A DNA stretch of 42,270 nt from Candidatus Nezhaarchaeota archaeon (GCA_026413605.1 JAOAKM010000007.1:1-42270), one strand, 5' to 3'. Counted from the stretch's first letter, positions 7,660-16,033 are shown. A program made the numbers and translations. Notes: generated by a model not told the origin, from the sequence alone.

Positions 7660-8973
7660 TCACCCTATGATCTTCTCCCACTTCTTCAACCTCAATACCT
7701 GTGAGAGCGTGCTTCCTCTACGAATCTCCTCCCTCACCCTGTTCTCCTTCTCTAAGACATCTAGGGCCCTGTTAGCTACCTCTACTGCTACCTCGCTGGG
7801 CACCACGACAACGCCGTTGTCGTCCCCAATAACCCAGTCCCCAGGCCTTACTCTAACCCCTCCGCAAGTTATCTCTACTCCTACCTCCCCGAAGCCCTTG
7901 GGGTCGCCGGCCGTAGGGCTAATGTGGCGGGCGAAGACTGGGAAGCCGAGCTTCCTTATCTCGTCGACGTCCCTCACTGCCCCGTCCACCACAACCCCCC
8001 TAATACCTTTGACTGCGCAGCTCCACGTAGCCAGCTCCCCCCAAACCGCCTTATCGCTACCCGAGGCGTCGATCACTATGACGCTGCCCGGCGGAGCTTG
8101 GTCTATGGCCTCAACGGGCTTAGCCCAGTCGCCTGGGTAGGTTCTGACAGTAAAGGCCCTCCCGGCCATCTTAGCGCCTTGGGTTACTGGCTTCACCCCC
8201 TTCATCTCACCCCTCCTATGCATGGCGTCGGAGATGTTCGGGGTCGATGCCTTTAGGAAGGCGGCCTCCAGCTCCTCCTCGCCATACTTCTTGTAGAGCT
8301 CGGTGCGCACCGGCCTCCTTGAAAGCATGGCTTGCTTAATAGCTCTGGCAGCCTCCTCAGCCCTCTCAGCCTTAGTAATCGCCCCTCCGACTATGACTAT
8401 GCTAGCCCCCAGCTCAACCGCCTTAGCCGCCGTCTCGCTATTAATCCCGCCAGCTATCGCCACCGGCACCTTGCTTCGCGAAGCTACTTTAGAGAGCACT
8501 TCGAGCGGATTTACCCCCTTCATCTGCTGGTCTATGCCCACGTGTACACATACGTAATCTACCCCGAGCTCTTCTAAGCGCCAAGCCCTCTCAACGGGGC
8601 CCTCGACGTTAAGGAGGTCCACCATGACCCTAGAGCCATACCTACGGGCAGCGTCTACGGCCTCTCTTACCGTCGAGTCGTCAGCGACGCCTAGGACTAT
8701 GACCACGTCGGCCCCGGCCTTCGAGGCCATCTCTACTTCAGCCGCCCCCGTGTCGATAGTCTTTAAGTCGGCGACGATCACCCTACCCTGAAACCTCCGC
8801 CTAAACTCCCTAACGGCGTTAAGCCCCTCGCTCTTAATTAGAGGAGTGCCCACTTCTAGCCAGTCTACTCCTCCACGCAGGGCTTCCTCAGCTACCTCCA
8901 CCGCCCTGTCTAGGTCGACGAAGTCTAGGGCTAGCTGAAGGACTGGGTTTGAGGGGCTGGGCTGCTCAATCAA
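7660..8973 (-). CDS. 3-hexulose-6-phosphate synthase fused to RraA-like domain
   Basis: Two-domain protein of 437 residues. Residues about 10-215 form an OMPDC/HPS TIM barrel with the catalytic signature VADLKTIDTGAAEVEMA (D-x-K-T-x-D), as in 3-hexulose-6-phosphate synthases, which condense formaldehyde with ribulose 5-phosphate or run in reverse to make ribulose 5-phosphate in archaea. Residues about 235-430 form a RraA/HMG-aldolase-like domain with the GVVVDGAVRD motif, whose Arg and Asp are the aldolase-competent residues, so it need not be a ribonuclease regulator. Such fusions are common in archaea. The TTG start overlaps the pantoate kinase stop as TTGA. Its place in a CoA operon is odd; see findings. 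Confidence 0.9.
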   Translation of the reverse strand: MIEQPSPSNPVLQLALDFVDLDRAVEVAEEALRGGVDWLEVGTPLIKSEGLNAVREFRRRFQGRVIVADLKTIDTGAAEVEMASKAGADVVIVLGVADDSTVREAVDAARRYGSRVMVDLLNVEGPVERAWRLEELGVDYVCVHVGIDQQMKGVNPLEVLSKVASRSKVPVAIAGGINSETAAKAVELGASIVIVGGAITKAERAEEAARAIKQAMLSRRPVRTELYKKYGEEELEAAFLKASTPNISDAMHRRGEMKGVKPVTQGAKMAGRAFTVRTYPGDWAKPVEAIDQAPPGSVIVIDASGSDKAVWGELATWSCAVKGIRGVVVDGAVRDVDEIRKLGFPVFARHISPTAGDPKGFGEVGVEITCGGVRVRPGDWVIGDDNGVVVVPSEVAVEVANRALDVLEKENRVREEIRRGSTLSQVLRLKKWEKIIG

Positions 8974-9872
8974 CAGAGCTCCACCAACCTAGCCCCCTCA
9001 TTATCTACCTCAGCCCACAGGGGCTCAATACACAGCGTTCGTCTAAACGCCCTTACTACTTCGCTTAAGTCGCTCGCCCTCGCCAGCGTAAACGCGACCT
9101 TCTTCTTTACCGATAGCCCCAGCCCCCCCGCCTCGATGACGGCTCCCGCCAGCCCTTTGAGCCAGCCGTTAATGAAGCCCACCTCCTCAGCGAACCTAGC
9201 CGAGAGCTCCATGAAGGATCGTGGGGAGGGGTTTTGGAGGAAGAGCTCTAAGGCCCGCGCCCCCACCTTATTGATGCGCTCCCTTAAGCTAGGGTGGGTT
9301 ATCATAGCCCTCGTCTCGTATACGCCGAGAGGAGCGCACACGACTACTAGGTCGTGGACCGGTATCTTCCAGACTTCTCCTACGCCAGGGCCCCCCGGCT
9401 TAACCCTAGCCTCGAGGCCCCCGATGAGCTGAGCTACGACGTCTCCTAGCCCCGTCCTGTAGACTACTTCAGCTATGTGAGCCTCCCTAGCTGCCTCTTC
9501 GCGAGTTAGCCCTAGCCTAAGCGCCTCATTAACTGCTAGCGCAGCGCTAAGCGCCCCTGCGCCGCTCGAGCCGAAGCCTGAGCCTACGGGGACGCTGAAG
9601 AAGTGGTTAACAACAACCCTGTACGGGCTATTAGCTAGCCTAAGTAAGCGGGTAACTGCTAGCTTCGTGACCTCGAAGTCCACCTTCCTGCCGCCGCAGT
9701 ACACCTCCACCTCATGCTTACTTGAGCGCTCAGCTTCGGCGAAGCTAACTACTCCTAGCTTTAATGAAACCCCCGCCCCCCTGGAGCCTACGTAGAGTGG
9801 GTTTGGGCTTGAGTCGTGGATTTCGAAGAACCCGGTTATGTGAGATGGGCTGAACGCAGCGGCCCTCCTCAA
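8970..9872 (-). CDS. Pantoate kinase (GHMP family, archaeal)
   Basis: Phosphorylates pantoate to 4-phosphopantoate, the first half of the archaeal PanC replacement. The 300-residue protein carries the family N-terminus FSPSHITGFFEI with GSRGAGVSL, then the GHMP phosphate-binding loop PVGSGFGSSGAGALSAAL at about 95-112. It begins with TTG overlapping the coaBC stop (TTGA) and ends overlapping the next start the same way, so coaBC, pantoate kinase and the HPS-RraA gene are translationally coupled. The position beside the phosphopantothenate synthetase operon members supports pantoate as substrate rather than homoserine or mevalonate. Confidence 0.94.
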   Translation of the reverse strand: MRRAAAFSPSHITGFFEIHDSSPNPLYVGSRGAGVSLKLGVVSFAEAERSSKHEVEVYCGGRKVDFEVTKLAVTRLLRLANSPYRVVVNHFFSVPVGSGFGSSGAGALSAALAVNEALRLGLTREEAAREAHIAEVVYRTGLGDVVAQLIGGLEARVKPGGPGVGEVWKIPVHDLVVVCAPLGVYETRAMITHPSLRERINKVGARALELFLQNPSPRSFMELSARFAEEVGFINGWLKGLAGAVIEAGGLGLSVKKKVAFTLARASDLSEVVRAFRRTLCIEPLWAEVDNEGARLVELC

Positions 9873-11215
9873 CTCTTAATCACCCCCCTCCTCGCTAGCT
9901 CCTGGGCCACTACGTCTAGAATGGCCTCAGCGACCTTTCTCTTCGGCGATAGGGGGACGTGCACCACCCTACGCCCTCGATCTACTATGAAGACTTCGTT
10001 CGTGTCCGCGCTAAAGCCGCAGCCTTGCTTAGCTAGGTCGTTGGCAACTATGAGGTCCATCCCAGACTCAGCTAGCCTAGAGTACGCTCTCTCAATGAGC
10101 TCCTCAACGGCCACCCCGTACTCAGCCTTAAAGCCCACGAAGACTACCTCTGGAGCTAGCTTCCTAACCGCCATCGATATCTTCGGCCTAGCCTCGAGCC
10201 TAGCCTCTATGTACTGCGAGCCCGAGGGTATCTTGTACGAGTACGTCGCAGAGAAGCCGTAGTCTAGGGGGGCTGCCGCTAGAATTACGACGTGGTAGCC
10301 ACCTTCCTTGAGCTTCCTCTCCACGGCGTCGTACATGTCCTTGGTCGTCACTACCTCGACCACCTCTACTTCGCTCGGTAGCGGTTGGCTTAGGGCGACA
10401 GGCCCTTTAACGAGCGTTACCCTCCCCCCCCTCCTCCAAGCCTCCCTGGCGAGCTCAAACCCCATCTTCCCTGAGCTCGGGTTAGTGAGGAAGCGGACAG
10501 CGTCGAGCGGCTCCCTCGTAGGGCCGGCCGTTATGAGGAACTTGACCCCCCTAAACTCCCCGGCCTTCCTAGCCATGGAAACAACTGCGCTCACAATCTC
10601 GTTTACCGAGGGCATCTTGGCCTTACCCTCCTCCCACCTAGGCTCAATGATAGCTACCCCGAACGCGCTCAGCCTCTTCAACGCCTCTTGGAAGGCAGGG
10701 TTTTGATACAGCGAAGCATGCATCACCGGCACGGCTAAAACGGGTATTTTAGAGCCCAGTGCTGAAGCGACTAAGGTCGTGGCTGCGTTGTCTGAAATAC
10801 CATAAGCTACCTTGCTCAGCGTGTTCGCAGTAGCAGGGGCTATTAGCACTAAGTCGACCCCGCCTTCTTGGGTAAGGGCTATGTGCTCTACTTCTCCCGT
10901 CAGCTCGACTACGGCCTTATTGCCGGTGGCCCACTCCATCATCGAGGGGGATAGTAGGCTAGCGGCCACCTCGGTTAAGACTGGGATTACCTCAGCCCCG
11001 AGCCTCATTAGCTCCCTCGCCAGCTCAGGGGCGCGGTAGATTGCTGCGCTACCAGTAACACAGAGGGCTATCTTAACGCCAGCCAGCTCAGATCCTCGAG
11101 AGCCCACTATGTCCTTAGAGGGATGTCTTATCGAGCTAGCCTGCACGCTACCTACAGCTTTGTAGTGGGGGGAAAAAGTTAACGTAAGTTTATTACTTAC
11201 TACGTATTTCTCCAC
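9869..11215 (-). CDS. coaBC: Bifunctional phosphopantothenoylcysteine decarboxylase / phosphopantothenate--cysteine ligase
   Basis: Makes 4'-phosphopantetheine from phosphopantothenate and cysteine. The N-terminal CoaC flavoprotein half (about 47-215) has VTGSAAIYRAPELARELMR, a catalytic-type His at H111 (HIALTQ) and LIAPATANTLSKVAYGI. The C-terminal CoaB half has ITAGPTREPLDAVRFLTNPSSGKMG at about 228-252 and KPxxD-like nucleotide-binding sequence. The long open frame starts at a GTG, but its first 23 codons overlap an A/T-rich promoter-like stretch. The archaeal family start is near SSIRHPSKDIVG, so GTG at 11146 (codon 24) is the more probable start. First gene of the six-gene minus-strand operon. 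Confidence 0.94.
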   Translation of the reverse strand: MEKYVVSNKLTLTFSPHYKAVGSVQASSIRHPSKDIVGSRGSELAGVKIALCVTGSAAIYRAPELARELMRLGAEVIPVLTEVAASLLSPSMMEWATGNKAVVELTGEVEHIALTQEGGVDLVLIAPATANTLSKVAYGISDNAATTLVASALGSKIPVLAVPVMHASLYQNPAFQEALKRLSAFGVAIIEPRWEEGKAKMPSVNEIVSAVVSMARKAGEFRGVKFLITAGPTREPLDAVRFLTNPSSGKMGFELAREAWRRGGRVTLVKGPVALSQPLPSEVEVVEVVTTKDMYDAVERKLKEGGYHVVILAAAPLDYGFSATYSYKIPSGSQYIEARLEARPKISMAVRKLAPEVVFVGFKAEYGVAVEELIERAYSRLAESGMDLIVANDLAKQGCGFSADTNEVFIVDRGRRVVHVPLSPKRKVAEAILDVVAQELARRGVIKS

Positions 11216-11312
11216 AGATAAGTATGTAGCTTACCTACTTCCTCCGCACCCTTCCTAGGCTCCTAGGCGGCTCGACGTACTTCTAGCGCCCGTGCGCCCT
11301 GCGTGGCTAAGC

Positions 11313-11319
11313 GTTTAAG
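11313..11319 (+). promoter_or_regulatory. TATA-like element ahead of the purS leader region
   Basis: GTTTAAG stands out in a GC-rich stretch and is a plausible TATA box. Transcription would begin near 11343, leaving a leader of about 165 bases before purS. A second candidate, CTAATAAG at 11450-11457, would instead give a leader of under 30 bases. The two imply different transcripts. Confidence 0.3.
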
Positions 11320-11323
11320 GAAG

Positions 11324-11400
11324 GCTCGGCGGCGAGGGCAACCCCTCAACGAGCCCCGCGGGATTGAGGCTCATCGGAGGTCTTCGATCAGCCTCGGGCT
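11324..11400. other. Strongly structured, non-coding intergenic element upstream of purS
   Basis: Two nested structures are visible. First, GCTCG (11324-11328) pairs with CGAGC (11350-11354) and encloses a GAGGG-CAAC-CCCTC hairpin (11334-11347). Second, GAGGCT-C-ATCG (11366-11376) pairs with CGAT-C-AGCCTC (11385-11395) around an 8-base loop with a single C-C mismatch; AGCCC (11352-11356) can also pair with GGGCT (11396-11400) outside it. No ORF covers the element. It lies between divergent coaBC and purS, so it could be a leader of either transcript or a separate small RNA. I recognise no known RNA family and it does not fold as a tRNA. Confidence 0.45.
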
Positions 11401-11463
11401 GTGCGTTAGCTAGCGCCTAACTACTCGATCGCCCTCCTGCGCCCATCGGCTAATAAGCCCCTA

Positions 11464-11482
11464 GCCCCTCCTCTATAGGGGC
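11464..11482 (+). other. GC-rich hairpin just before purS
   Basis: GCCCC (11464-11468) pairs with GGGGC (11478-11482) around a nine-base loop. The hairpin ends 27 bases before the purS start, next to a GATGAGGAG purine stretch that could serve as ribosome-binding site. It adds to the structured character of the 295-bp coaBC-purS intergenic region. Confidence 0.35.
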
Positions 11483-11509
11483 AGCTACTACCCCGGTTGA
11501 TGAGGAGCC

Positions 11510-11761
11510 TTGAGGTTTAAGGCTAGGGTTGAAGTTAAGCTTAAGCCTGGCTTAACAGACGCTGAAGGGCTCTTCGCGCAGAGCTCGCTACGCGACCTGG
11601 GCTTCGACGTAGAGGAGGTCAGGGTGGGTAAGGTGTACTATATTACCTTGAGCGCCGAGGGGCTGGAGGAGGCCCGTAGGGCGGTCGACTCTATGTGTAG
11701 GAGGCTCTTAGCCAACCCTGAGGTGAAGGACGACTACTTTTTTACAGTCGAGCCTGCTTAA
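11510..11761 (+). CDS. purS: Phosphoribosylformylglycinamidine synthase subunit PurS
   Basis: Small subunit of FGAM synthase, which converts FGAR, ATP and glutamine to FGAM in purine synthesis. At 83 residues it has the family size and pattern: KARVEVKLKPGLTDAEGLF at the start, then LRDLGFDVEEVRVGKVYYITL and a C-terminal MCRRLLANPEVKDDYFF helix-strand. It probably bridges PurL and PurQ in the complex. The start is a TTG about five bases after a GAGGAG stretch. It is followed 34 bp later by purL. Confidence 0.95.
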   Translation: MRFKARVEVKLKPGLTDAEGLFAQSSLRDLGFDVEEVRVGKVYYITLSAEGLEEARRAVDSMCRRLLANPEVKDDYFFTVEPA

Positions 11762-11795
11762 GACGCGTAAGCCTAGCGCGCCTTGATGGGGGGCC

Positions 11796-14177
11796 GTGCG
11801 CGTGAAGGGGGAGCTGTACATTAGGCAGCAAGGCCTACCCTTCGACCTCTTCCTGGTAAACATAGTCGAGGCGGACGACGGGTCCTTAGTGAAGATTAGC
11901 GAAGAAATGGGCTTAGCCCTGAGCCTAGAGGAGATGAGGGCTGTTAAGGCCCACTACCAACTACTGGGGAGGCTCCCCACAGACGTAGAGCTACAGACTA
12001 TTGGGCAGACCTGGTCTGAGCACTGCTACCATAAGACCTTTAAGGGCGTCGTTGAGGCGGAGGGCCGCCGCGTTAAGAGCTTGCTGAAGACCTACATAGC
12101 TAAGGTAGTTAGGGAGCTTAAGCCCTCCTGGTGCGTATCGGTCTTCGAGGATAACGCTGGGATAGTCGACTTCGGCGAAGGGTACGCCGTAGCTATTAAG
12201 GTCGAGACCCACAACCACCCCTCTGCTATCGAGCCTTTCGGAGGCGCGGCCACGGGCATTGGCGGAGTGATAAGGGACATCTTAGGAGTATGGGGCGATC
12301 CGATAGCTAACATAGACGTGCTCTGCTTCGGCCCCCTCGACTACCCCTACGAGAAGCTTCCTCGCGGTGTTAAGCACCCGCGCTACTTGTATCGTGGAGT
12401 AGTGGCCGGCATAGGGCACTACGGGAACAACATGGGCATACCTACTGTATGCGGAGCTATCCACTTCGACGAGGGGTACGTGGGGAACGTAGTAGTCTAC
12501 TGCGGCTGCGTAGGGCTGCTTCCGATAGAGAAGTACGTGAAGAAGGCTAAGCCTGGAGACTACATAGTGCTGGCGGGGGGCCGTACTGGCCGCGACGGGA
12601 TCCACGGAGTAACCTTCGCCTCGGCTGAGCTAACTGAGAAGTCTGAGGAAGTATCTAGGCCCGCTGTCCAAATACCGAACCCCATTGAGGAGGAGAGGCT
12701 GAAGCGAGCCATACTGAGGATAAGGGATGGGGGCTACGCTACAGCCATTACCGATCTAGGCGGCGGGGGAGTTTCGTGCGCCGTTGGCGAGACGGCCCAC
12801 CGCTTTAGGCTGGGCGCCCACGTATGGCTTGAGAAAGTGCCCTTAAAGTACCCCGGCATGGCCCCTTGGGAGATCTGGGTCTCAGAGTCCCAGGAGAGGA
12901 TGCTGTTAGTATCCCCGCCCGACAAGGTCGGCCTCTGCATCGAGGCGTTCAGCGACGAGGAGGTCGAGGCCGTGGCCATCGGGAGGCTCGACGACACCGG
13001 CCTGTTAAAGGTAGACTACGCAGGCTACAGGGTAGCTGAGCTCGACCTAGGCTTCCTGTTTAATCCGCCGCCCGCCCGCCGCGTCGCTGCGTGGACCCCG
13101 CCGAGCTTAGAAGAACCCCCCTTCAACCCCCCCGCGGACCTATCAGACGCCCTCCTAGCCCTCCTAGCCTCTCCTAACGTGTGTAGCAAGGAGGAGGTCA
13201 TCAGGACCTACGACCACGAGGTCAAGGGGGCTACGGTAGTTAAGCCCCTCCAAGGGATGAGGGCGGGCCCGAACGACGCCGCAGTCCTCAAGCCCCTGCC
13301 CAACTCCTGGCGCGGTGTAGCTATTTCGTGCGGGATTAAGCCCCGCTACGGCAAGATAGACCCGTACTGGATGGCGGCCTCCGCGATAGACGAGGCCATT
13401 AGGAACAACGTGGCGGTCGGTGGTAGGCGAATAGCGCTGCTAGACAACTTCACTTGGGGCAATCCTGAGAAGCCTGATAGAATGGGGGGCCTCCTACGCG
13501 CCGTGAGGGCTTGCTACCGCTTCGCTAAGGCCTTCGGCGCCCCGTTCGTTTCTGGCAAGGACAGCCTGTACAACGAGTCTCCGCTAGGGCCAGTTACGCC
13601 TACTCTATTAATCACGGCCCTCGGCATAGTGCCTGACGTTAGGAGCGCCGTCACCTCGGACCTTAAGAGGCCCGGCGACGTGCTGTACATCGTAGGCTAC
13701 ACTAGAGCTGAGCTAGGAGGCTCTGAGTACTACGCCTTGAGGGGCCTCCTAGGGTCCTCGGTCCCCAGGGTGTACATGCCTACCGCTAGGCTCATCGTAA
13801 GCAGGCTCACCGAGGCCATCGACAGGGGCTTAGTGAGGGCGTGCCACGACCTGTCTGAAGGTGGGCTCGGAGTAGCGGCCGCGGAGATGGCTATTGGCGG
13901 AGGGCTGGGCGTTGAGCTCTACTTGCCTAAAGTCCCTAGGCCCAGGGGGCTTAAGAGGGACGACTTCGTACTATTCTCAGAGTCGAATACGCGCTTCCTA
14001 GTAGAAGTAGAGGAGGATGTAGCTGAGGAGTTCTCTGCCCTCTTCAGAGGCCTCCCCCACGCTGAGGTTGGGAGGGTCGTAGGCGAGCCTAGAATAGCCG
14101 TCTACGGGGTCGGGGGTCGCCTAGTAGCTGACGTCACGCTACTCGACGCAGAGAGGGCGTGGAAGAGGAGGCTTTAA
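11796..14177 (+). CDS. purL: Phosphoribosylformylglycinamidine synthase subunit PurL
   Basis: Catalytic ATP-dependent subunit of FGAM synthase, small (stand-alone) PurL type. It contains GQTWSEHCYHKTFKG near residues 66-80 (with the catalytic His), VKVETHNHPSAIEPFGGAATGIGG and the second-half repeat KDSLYNE. The C-terminal ATP/AIR-synthase-like domain has ACHDLSEGGLGVAAAEMA. At 793 residues it is slightly longer than most stand-alone PurL (about 720-770). The start is GTG; another in-frame GTG lies two codons on, and the purine-rich GATGGGGGG precedes both. It works with PurS (immediately upstream) and PurQ (1.9 kb downstream). Confidence 0.97.
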   Translation: MRVKGELYIRQQGLPFDLFLVNIVEADDGSLVKISEEMGLALSLEEMRAVKAHYQLLGRLPTDVELQTIGQTWSEHCYHKTFKGVVEAEGRRVKSLLKTYIAKVVRELKPSWCVSVFEDNAGIVDFGEGYAVAIKVETHNHPSAIEPFGGAATGIGGVIRDILGVWGDPIANIDVLCFGPLDYPYEKLPRGVKHPRYLYRGVVAGIGHYGNNMGIPTVCGAIHFDEGYVGNVVVYCGCVGLLPIEKYVKKAKPGDYIVLAGGRTGRDGIHGVTFASAELTEKSEEVSRPAVQIPNPIEEERLKRAILRIRDGGYATAITDLGGGGVSCAVGETAHRFRLGAHVWLEKVPLKYPGMAPWEIWVSESQERMLLVSPPDKVGLCIEAFSDEEVEAVAIGRLDDTGLLKVDYAGYRVAELDLGFLFNPPPARRVAAWTPPSLEEPPFNPPADLSDALLALLASPNVCSKEEVIRTYDHEVKGATVVKPLQGMRAGPNDAAVLKPLPNSWRGVAISCGIKPRYGKIDPYWMAASAIDEAIRNNVAVGGRRIALLDNFTWGNPEKPDRMGGLLRAVRACYRFAKAFGAPFVSGKDSLYNESPLGPVTPTLLITALGIVPDVRSAVTSDLKRPGDVLYIVGYTRAELGGSEYYALRGLLGSSVPRVYMPTARLIVSRLTEAIDRGLVRACHDLSEGGLGVAAAEMAIGGGLGVELYLPKVPRPRGLKRDDFVLFSESNTRFLVEVEEDVAEEFSALFRGLPHAEVGRVVGEPRIAVYGVGGRLVADVTLLDAERAWKRRL

Positions 14178-14755
14178 TGTCCTCGAGGGCCCTCGCCCTC
14201 CACTCGCTTATAGAGAGCTGCGGAGCGTGCTCCTTCGTCGACAAGCCCATGGTTAAGTATAGGGCCTACCTCGACTGGCTTCCTGAGGAGGTTAGAGTGC
14301 TAGCTGTAGGGGAGTCTCCCCCGCCCGGCCTCAAAGAGACGGTGTTCTACAACACCTCCCGCTTCGACCTCTTTAGGAGGTGTATGAAGCTAGTGGCTGG
14401 GGTTGAGGAGGACGTCGCCCTCCTCAGCCTCTTTAAGTCTAGCGGGGTCTTCGTCACCGGGGCAGTGAAGTGCAGGCCTAGGTCGCGTAAAGACGTGCGG
14501 GAGATGGGTAGGAGCTGCCTACCGAAGCTAAGGGCTGAGCTTAAATTGCTTAGCCCTAGCAGAGTGGTTGCGATGGGGAGGACGGCCTCCTCCTCAGTCT
14601 CAGAGCTCCTCAGCGTTAAGCCCCCGGCCTCGCTAACGGAGGTGACCGCGACTAAGGTGGAGGGGGTGGAAGTTGTGTTTACGCCGCACCCAAACTACGT
14701 GTTTAGGTTTAGGAGGGGCCTAGTCCCGAGGATTAGGGAGGCTTTCTTTAAGTAG
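14177..14755 (+). CDS. Uracil-DNA glycosylase superfamily protein
   Basis: About 192 residues from the ATG. The start is chosen because ATG overlaps the purL stop as TAATG with GAAGAGGAGG a few bases upstream; an in-frame GTG six codons earlier (14159) is possible. The pattern fits the UDG-like fold: VRVLAVGESPPP (motif 1, normally GExPG), VFYN, VTGAVKCRPRSRK, RVVAMGRTASSSV and a C-terminal TPHPNYVFRF replacing the usual HPSPLN-type motif 2. An early C-x-x-C (ESCGACSF) exists, but the four-cysteine iron-sulfur set of family 4 enzymes is not clear. Substrate (uracil, hypoxanthine or none) cannot be assigned. Coupled translation with purL is probably incidental. Confidence 0.7.
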   Translation: MSSRALALHSLIESCGACSFVDKPMVKYRAYLDWLPEEVRVLAVGESPPPGLKETVFYNTSRFDLFRRCMKLVAGVEEDVALLSLFKSSGVFVTGAVKCRPRSRKDVREMGRSCLPKLRAELKLLSPSRVVAMGRTASSSVSELLSVKPPASLTEVTATKVEGVEVVFTPHPNYVFRFRRGLVPRIREAFFK

Positions 14756-16001
14756 AGCGCTCACTACTAGGCTTTCGATTAGAAGCCTTGCTTCTCTTCA
14801 ACACCTCTAGGTAGGCTTGCCTCCAGACCTCCCTAACTGGCAGCTGGAGCTCAAGGGCCACCTTCTCTACGTCGCTAAACTCAGGCTTAACGCCTATCGC
14901 CTCTCCGCTGGGCGTAGAGGCCTCTTTAACCCTAATCCTCCACGTGCGCCCCCCTACCTCTACTTCCTCCTCCCTTACGCATCGATTAGCTACGAGCCTA
15001 GGCTCTAAGCGCACCCTCACCCCTAGGGTCCCCGTCCTCTTCATGAGCTCCTCGGCTAACTCTAGTTCTCTACCTGGCTCGGCCAGCACCTTTAATTGGA
15101 GGCAGGGCCTACCCTTCTTGCCTAGCGAAGGGGTAGCGTAGACATCTAGCGCCCCGCGCTCCATTAACTCGCTGAGCGCCCTCCCAATAACCTCCCCCGT
15201 CGCGTCGTCGACAGCGGCCTCGAGGACCGCTACTTTACTCAGCGCTGGCTGAGCGAGGCTCCCAGATACTAGGCGGAGGACGTTGATGACGCCCGGGGGC
15301 TCCTTGGAGCCGGCCCCGTAGCCTATGGACTCTATCCTCATAGCTGGGTAGTGCTCAACGACCTTAGACGCTACGTTAACTACTAAGGCCACCCCCGTAG
15401 GGGTGGAGAGCTCTTCGTCCACCCAGCCCTCAGCAATAGGGTGGCCGTGGGCTCTAAGTAGCTCTAGAGTAGCTGGGGCAGGCCCCCTAACTACTCCGTG
15501 AGGCAGCTTAACCACCCCCCTGCCGACTGGTATGGGGGTGGCGTAGACGTTCCCCTCTAGGAACCCCCCTCTATCCAGTAGTAGGGCGCTGCCGACTACG
15601 TCTATGAAGGTGTCTACCTCGGCTAGTTGGTGGAGCTCTACGTCCTCCCCGCGCCCATGGACCCTCTGCTCAGCCTTAGCTAAGTCTGAGAATACTTCTT
15701 CGACTAGGCTGACTGCTCTCCTAGAGCCACCGGCCCCTAAGCAGCACTTAATCGCGAGCTTAACGGCCTCCGAGGCCCTTAACTCGCCCACCGGCTCTCC
15801 GTCTACGGCAACCCTCCTAGCCCTCACCCCCCCTCTAACGACTTCTTCTATGCTTACTGAAGCCCTCCTACCTAGGACTTCGCTAACTACCTTAGCGGCC
15901 CGCTCAACAAGCTCTACGCCCCCCGCTAGGTCTACTAGAGCGGCTAGGAACATGTCTCCAGATACGCCCGCTACCCCGCAGTCCACTAGCAGGATCTTCA
16001 T
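14748..16001 (-). CDS. larC: LarC-type nickel insertion protein (nickel-pincer cofactor synthesis)
   Basis: LarC inserts nickel into pyridinium-3,5-bisthiocarboxylic acid mononucleotide to give the nickel-pincer nucleotide cofactor of lactate racemase-like enzymes. The 417-residue protein starts with LLVDCGVAGVSGDMFLAALVDLAGG, has VELHQLAEVDTFIDVVGSALLL in place of the usual H-x-H-E-x-G-x-x-D stretch, then STPTGVALV, and a C-terminal ferredoxin-like domain from about 255 (LEAAVDDATGEVIGRALSELMERGALDVYATP). Both LarC1 and LarC2 regions are in one frame. LarB and LarE are not in the window. It lies antisense between the UDG-like gene (8-bp tail overlap) and purQ (divergent). Confidence 0.92.
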   Translation of the reverse strand: MKILLVDCGVAGVSGDMFLAALVDLAGGVELVERAAKVVSEVLGRRASVSIEEVVRGGVRARRVAVDGEPVGELRASEAVKLAIKCCLGAGGSRRAVSLVEEVFSDLAKAEQRVHGRGEDVELHQLAEVDTFIDVVGSALLLDRGGFLEGNVYATPIPVGRGVVKLPHGVVRGPAPATLELLRAHGHPIAEGWVDEELSTPTGVALVVNVASKVVEHYPAMRIESIGYGAGSKEPPGVINVLRLVSGSLAQPALSKVAVLEAAVDDATGEVIGRALSELMERGALDVYATPSLGKKGRPCLQLKVLAEPGRELELAEELMKRTGTLGVRVRLEPRLVANRCVREEEVEVGGRTWRIRVKEASTPSGEAIGVKPEFSDVEKVALELQLPVREVWRQAYLEVLKRSKASNRKPSSERST

Positions 16002-16033
16002 TAGGCGCGTCCACTTAGCTTAATACTGGCGTG

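Noticed and set aside
7667-8140. Long antisense frame opposite the RraA-like domain
   Set aside because: A Ser/Thr/Pro-rich shadow of a GC-rich coding strand; no start signal or recognisable fold.
11324-11400. Possible tRNA (a TTCGATC loop flanked by GAGGT and GCCTC)
   Set aside because: No acceptor stem, D-arm or anticodon arm could be assembled in either orientation; the T-arm-like part belongs to a longer hairpin.
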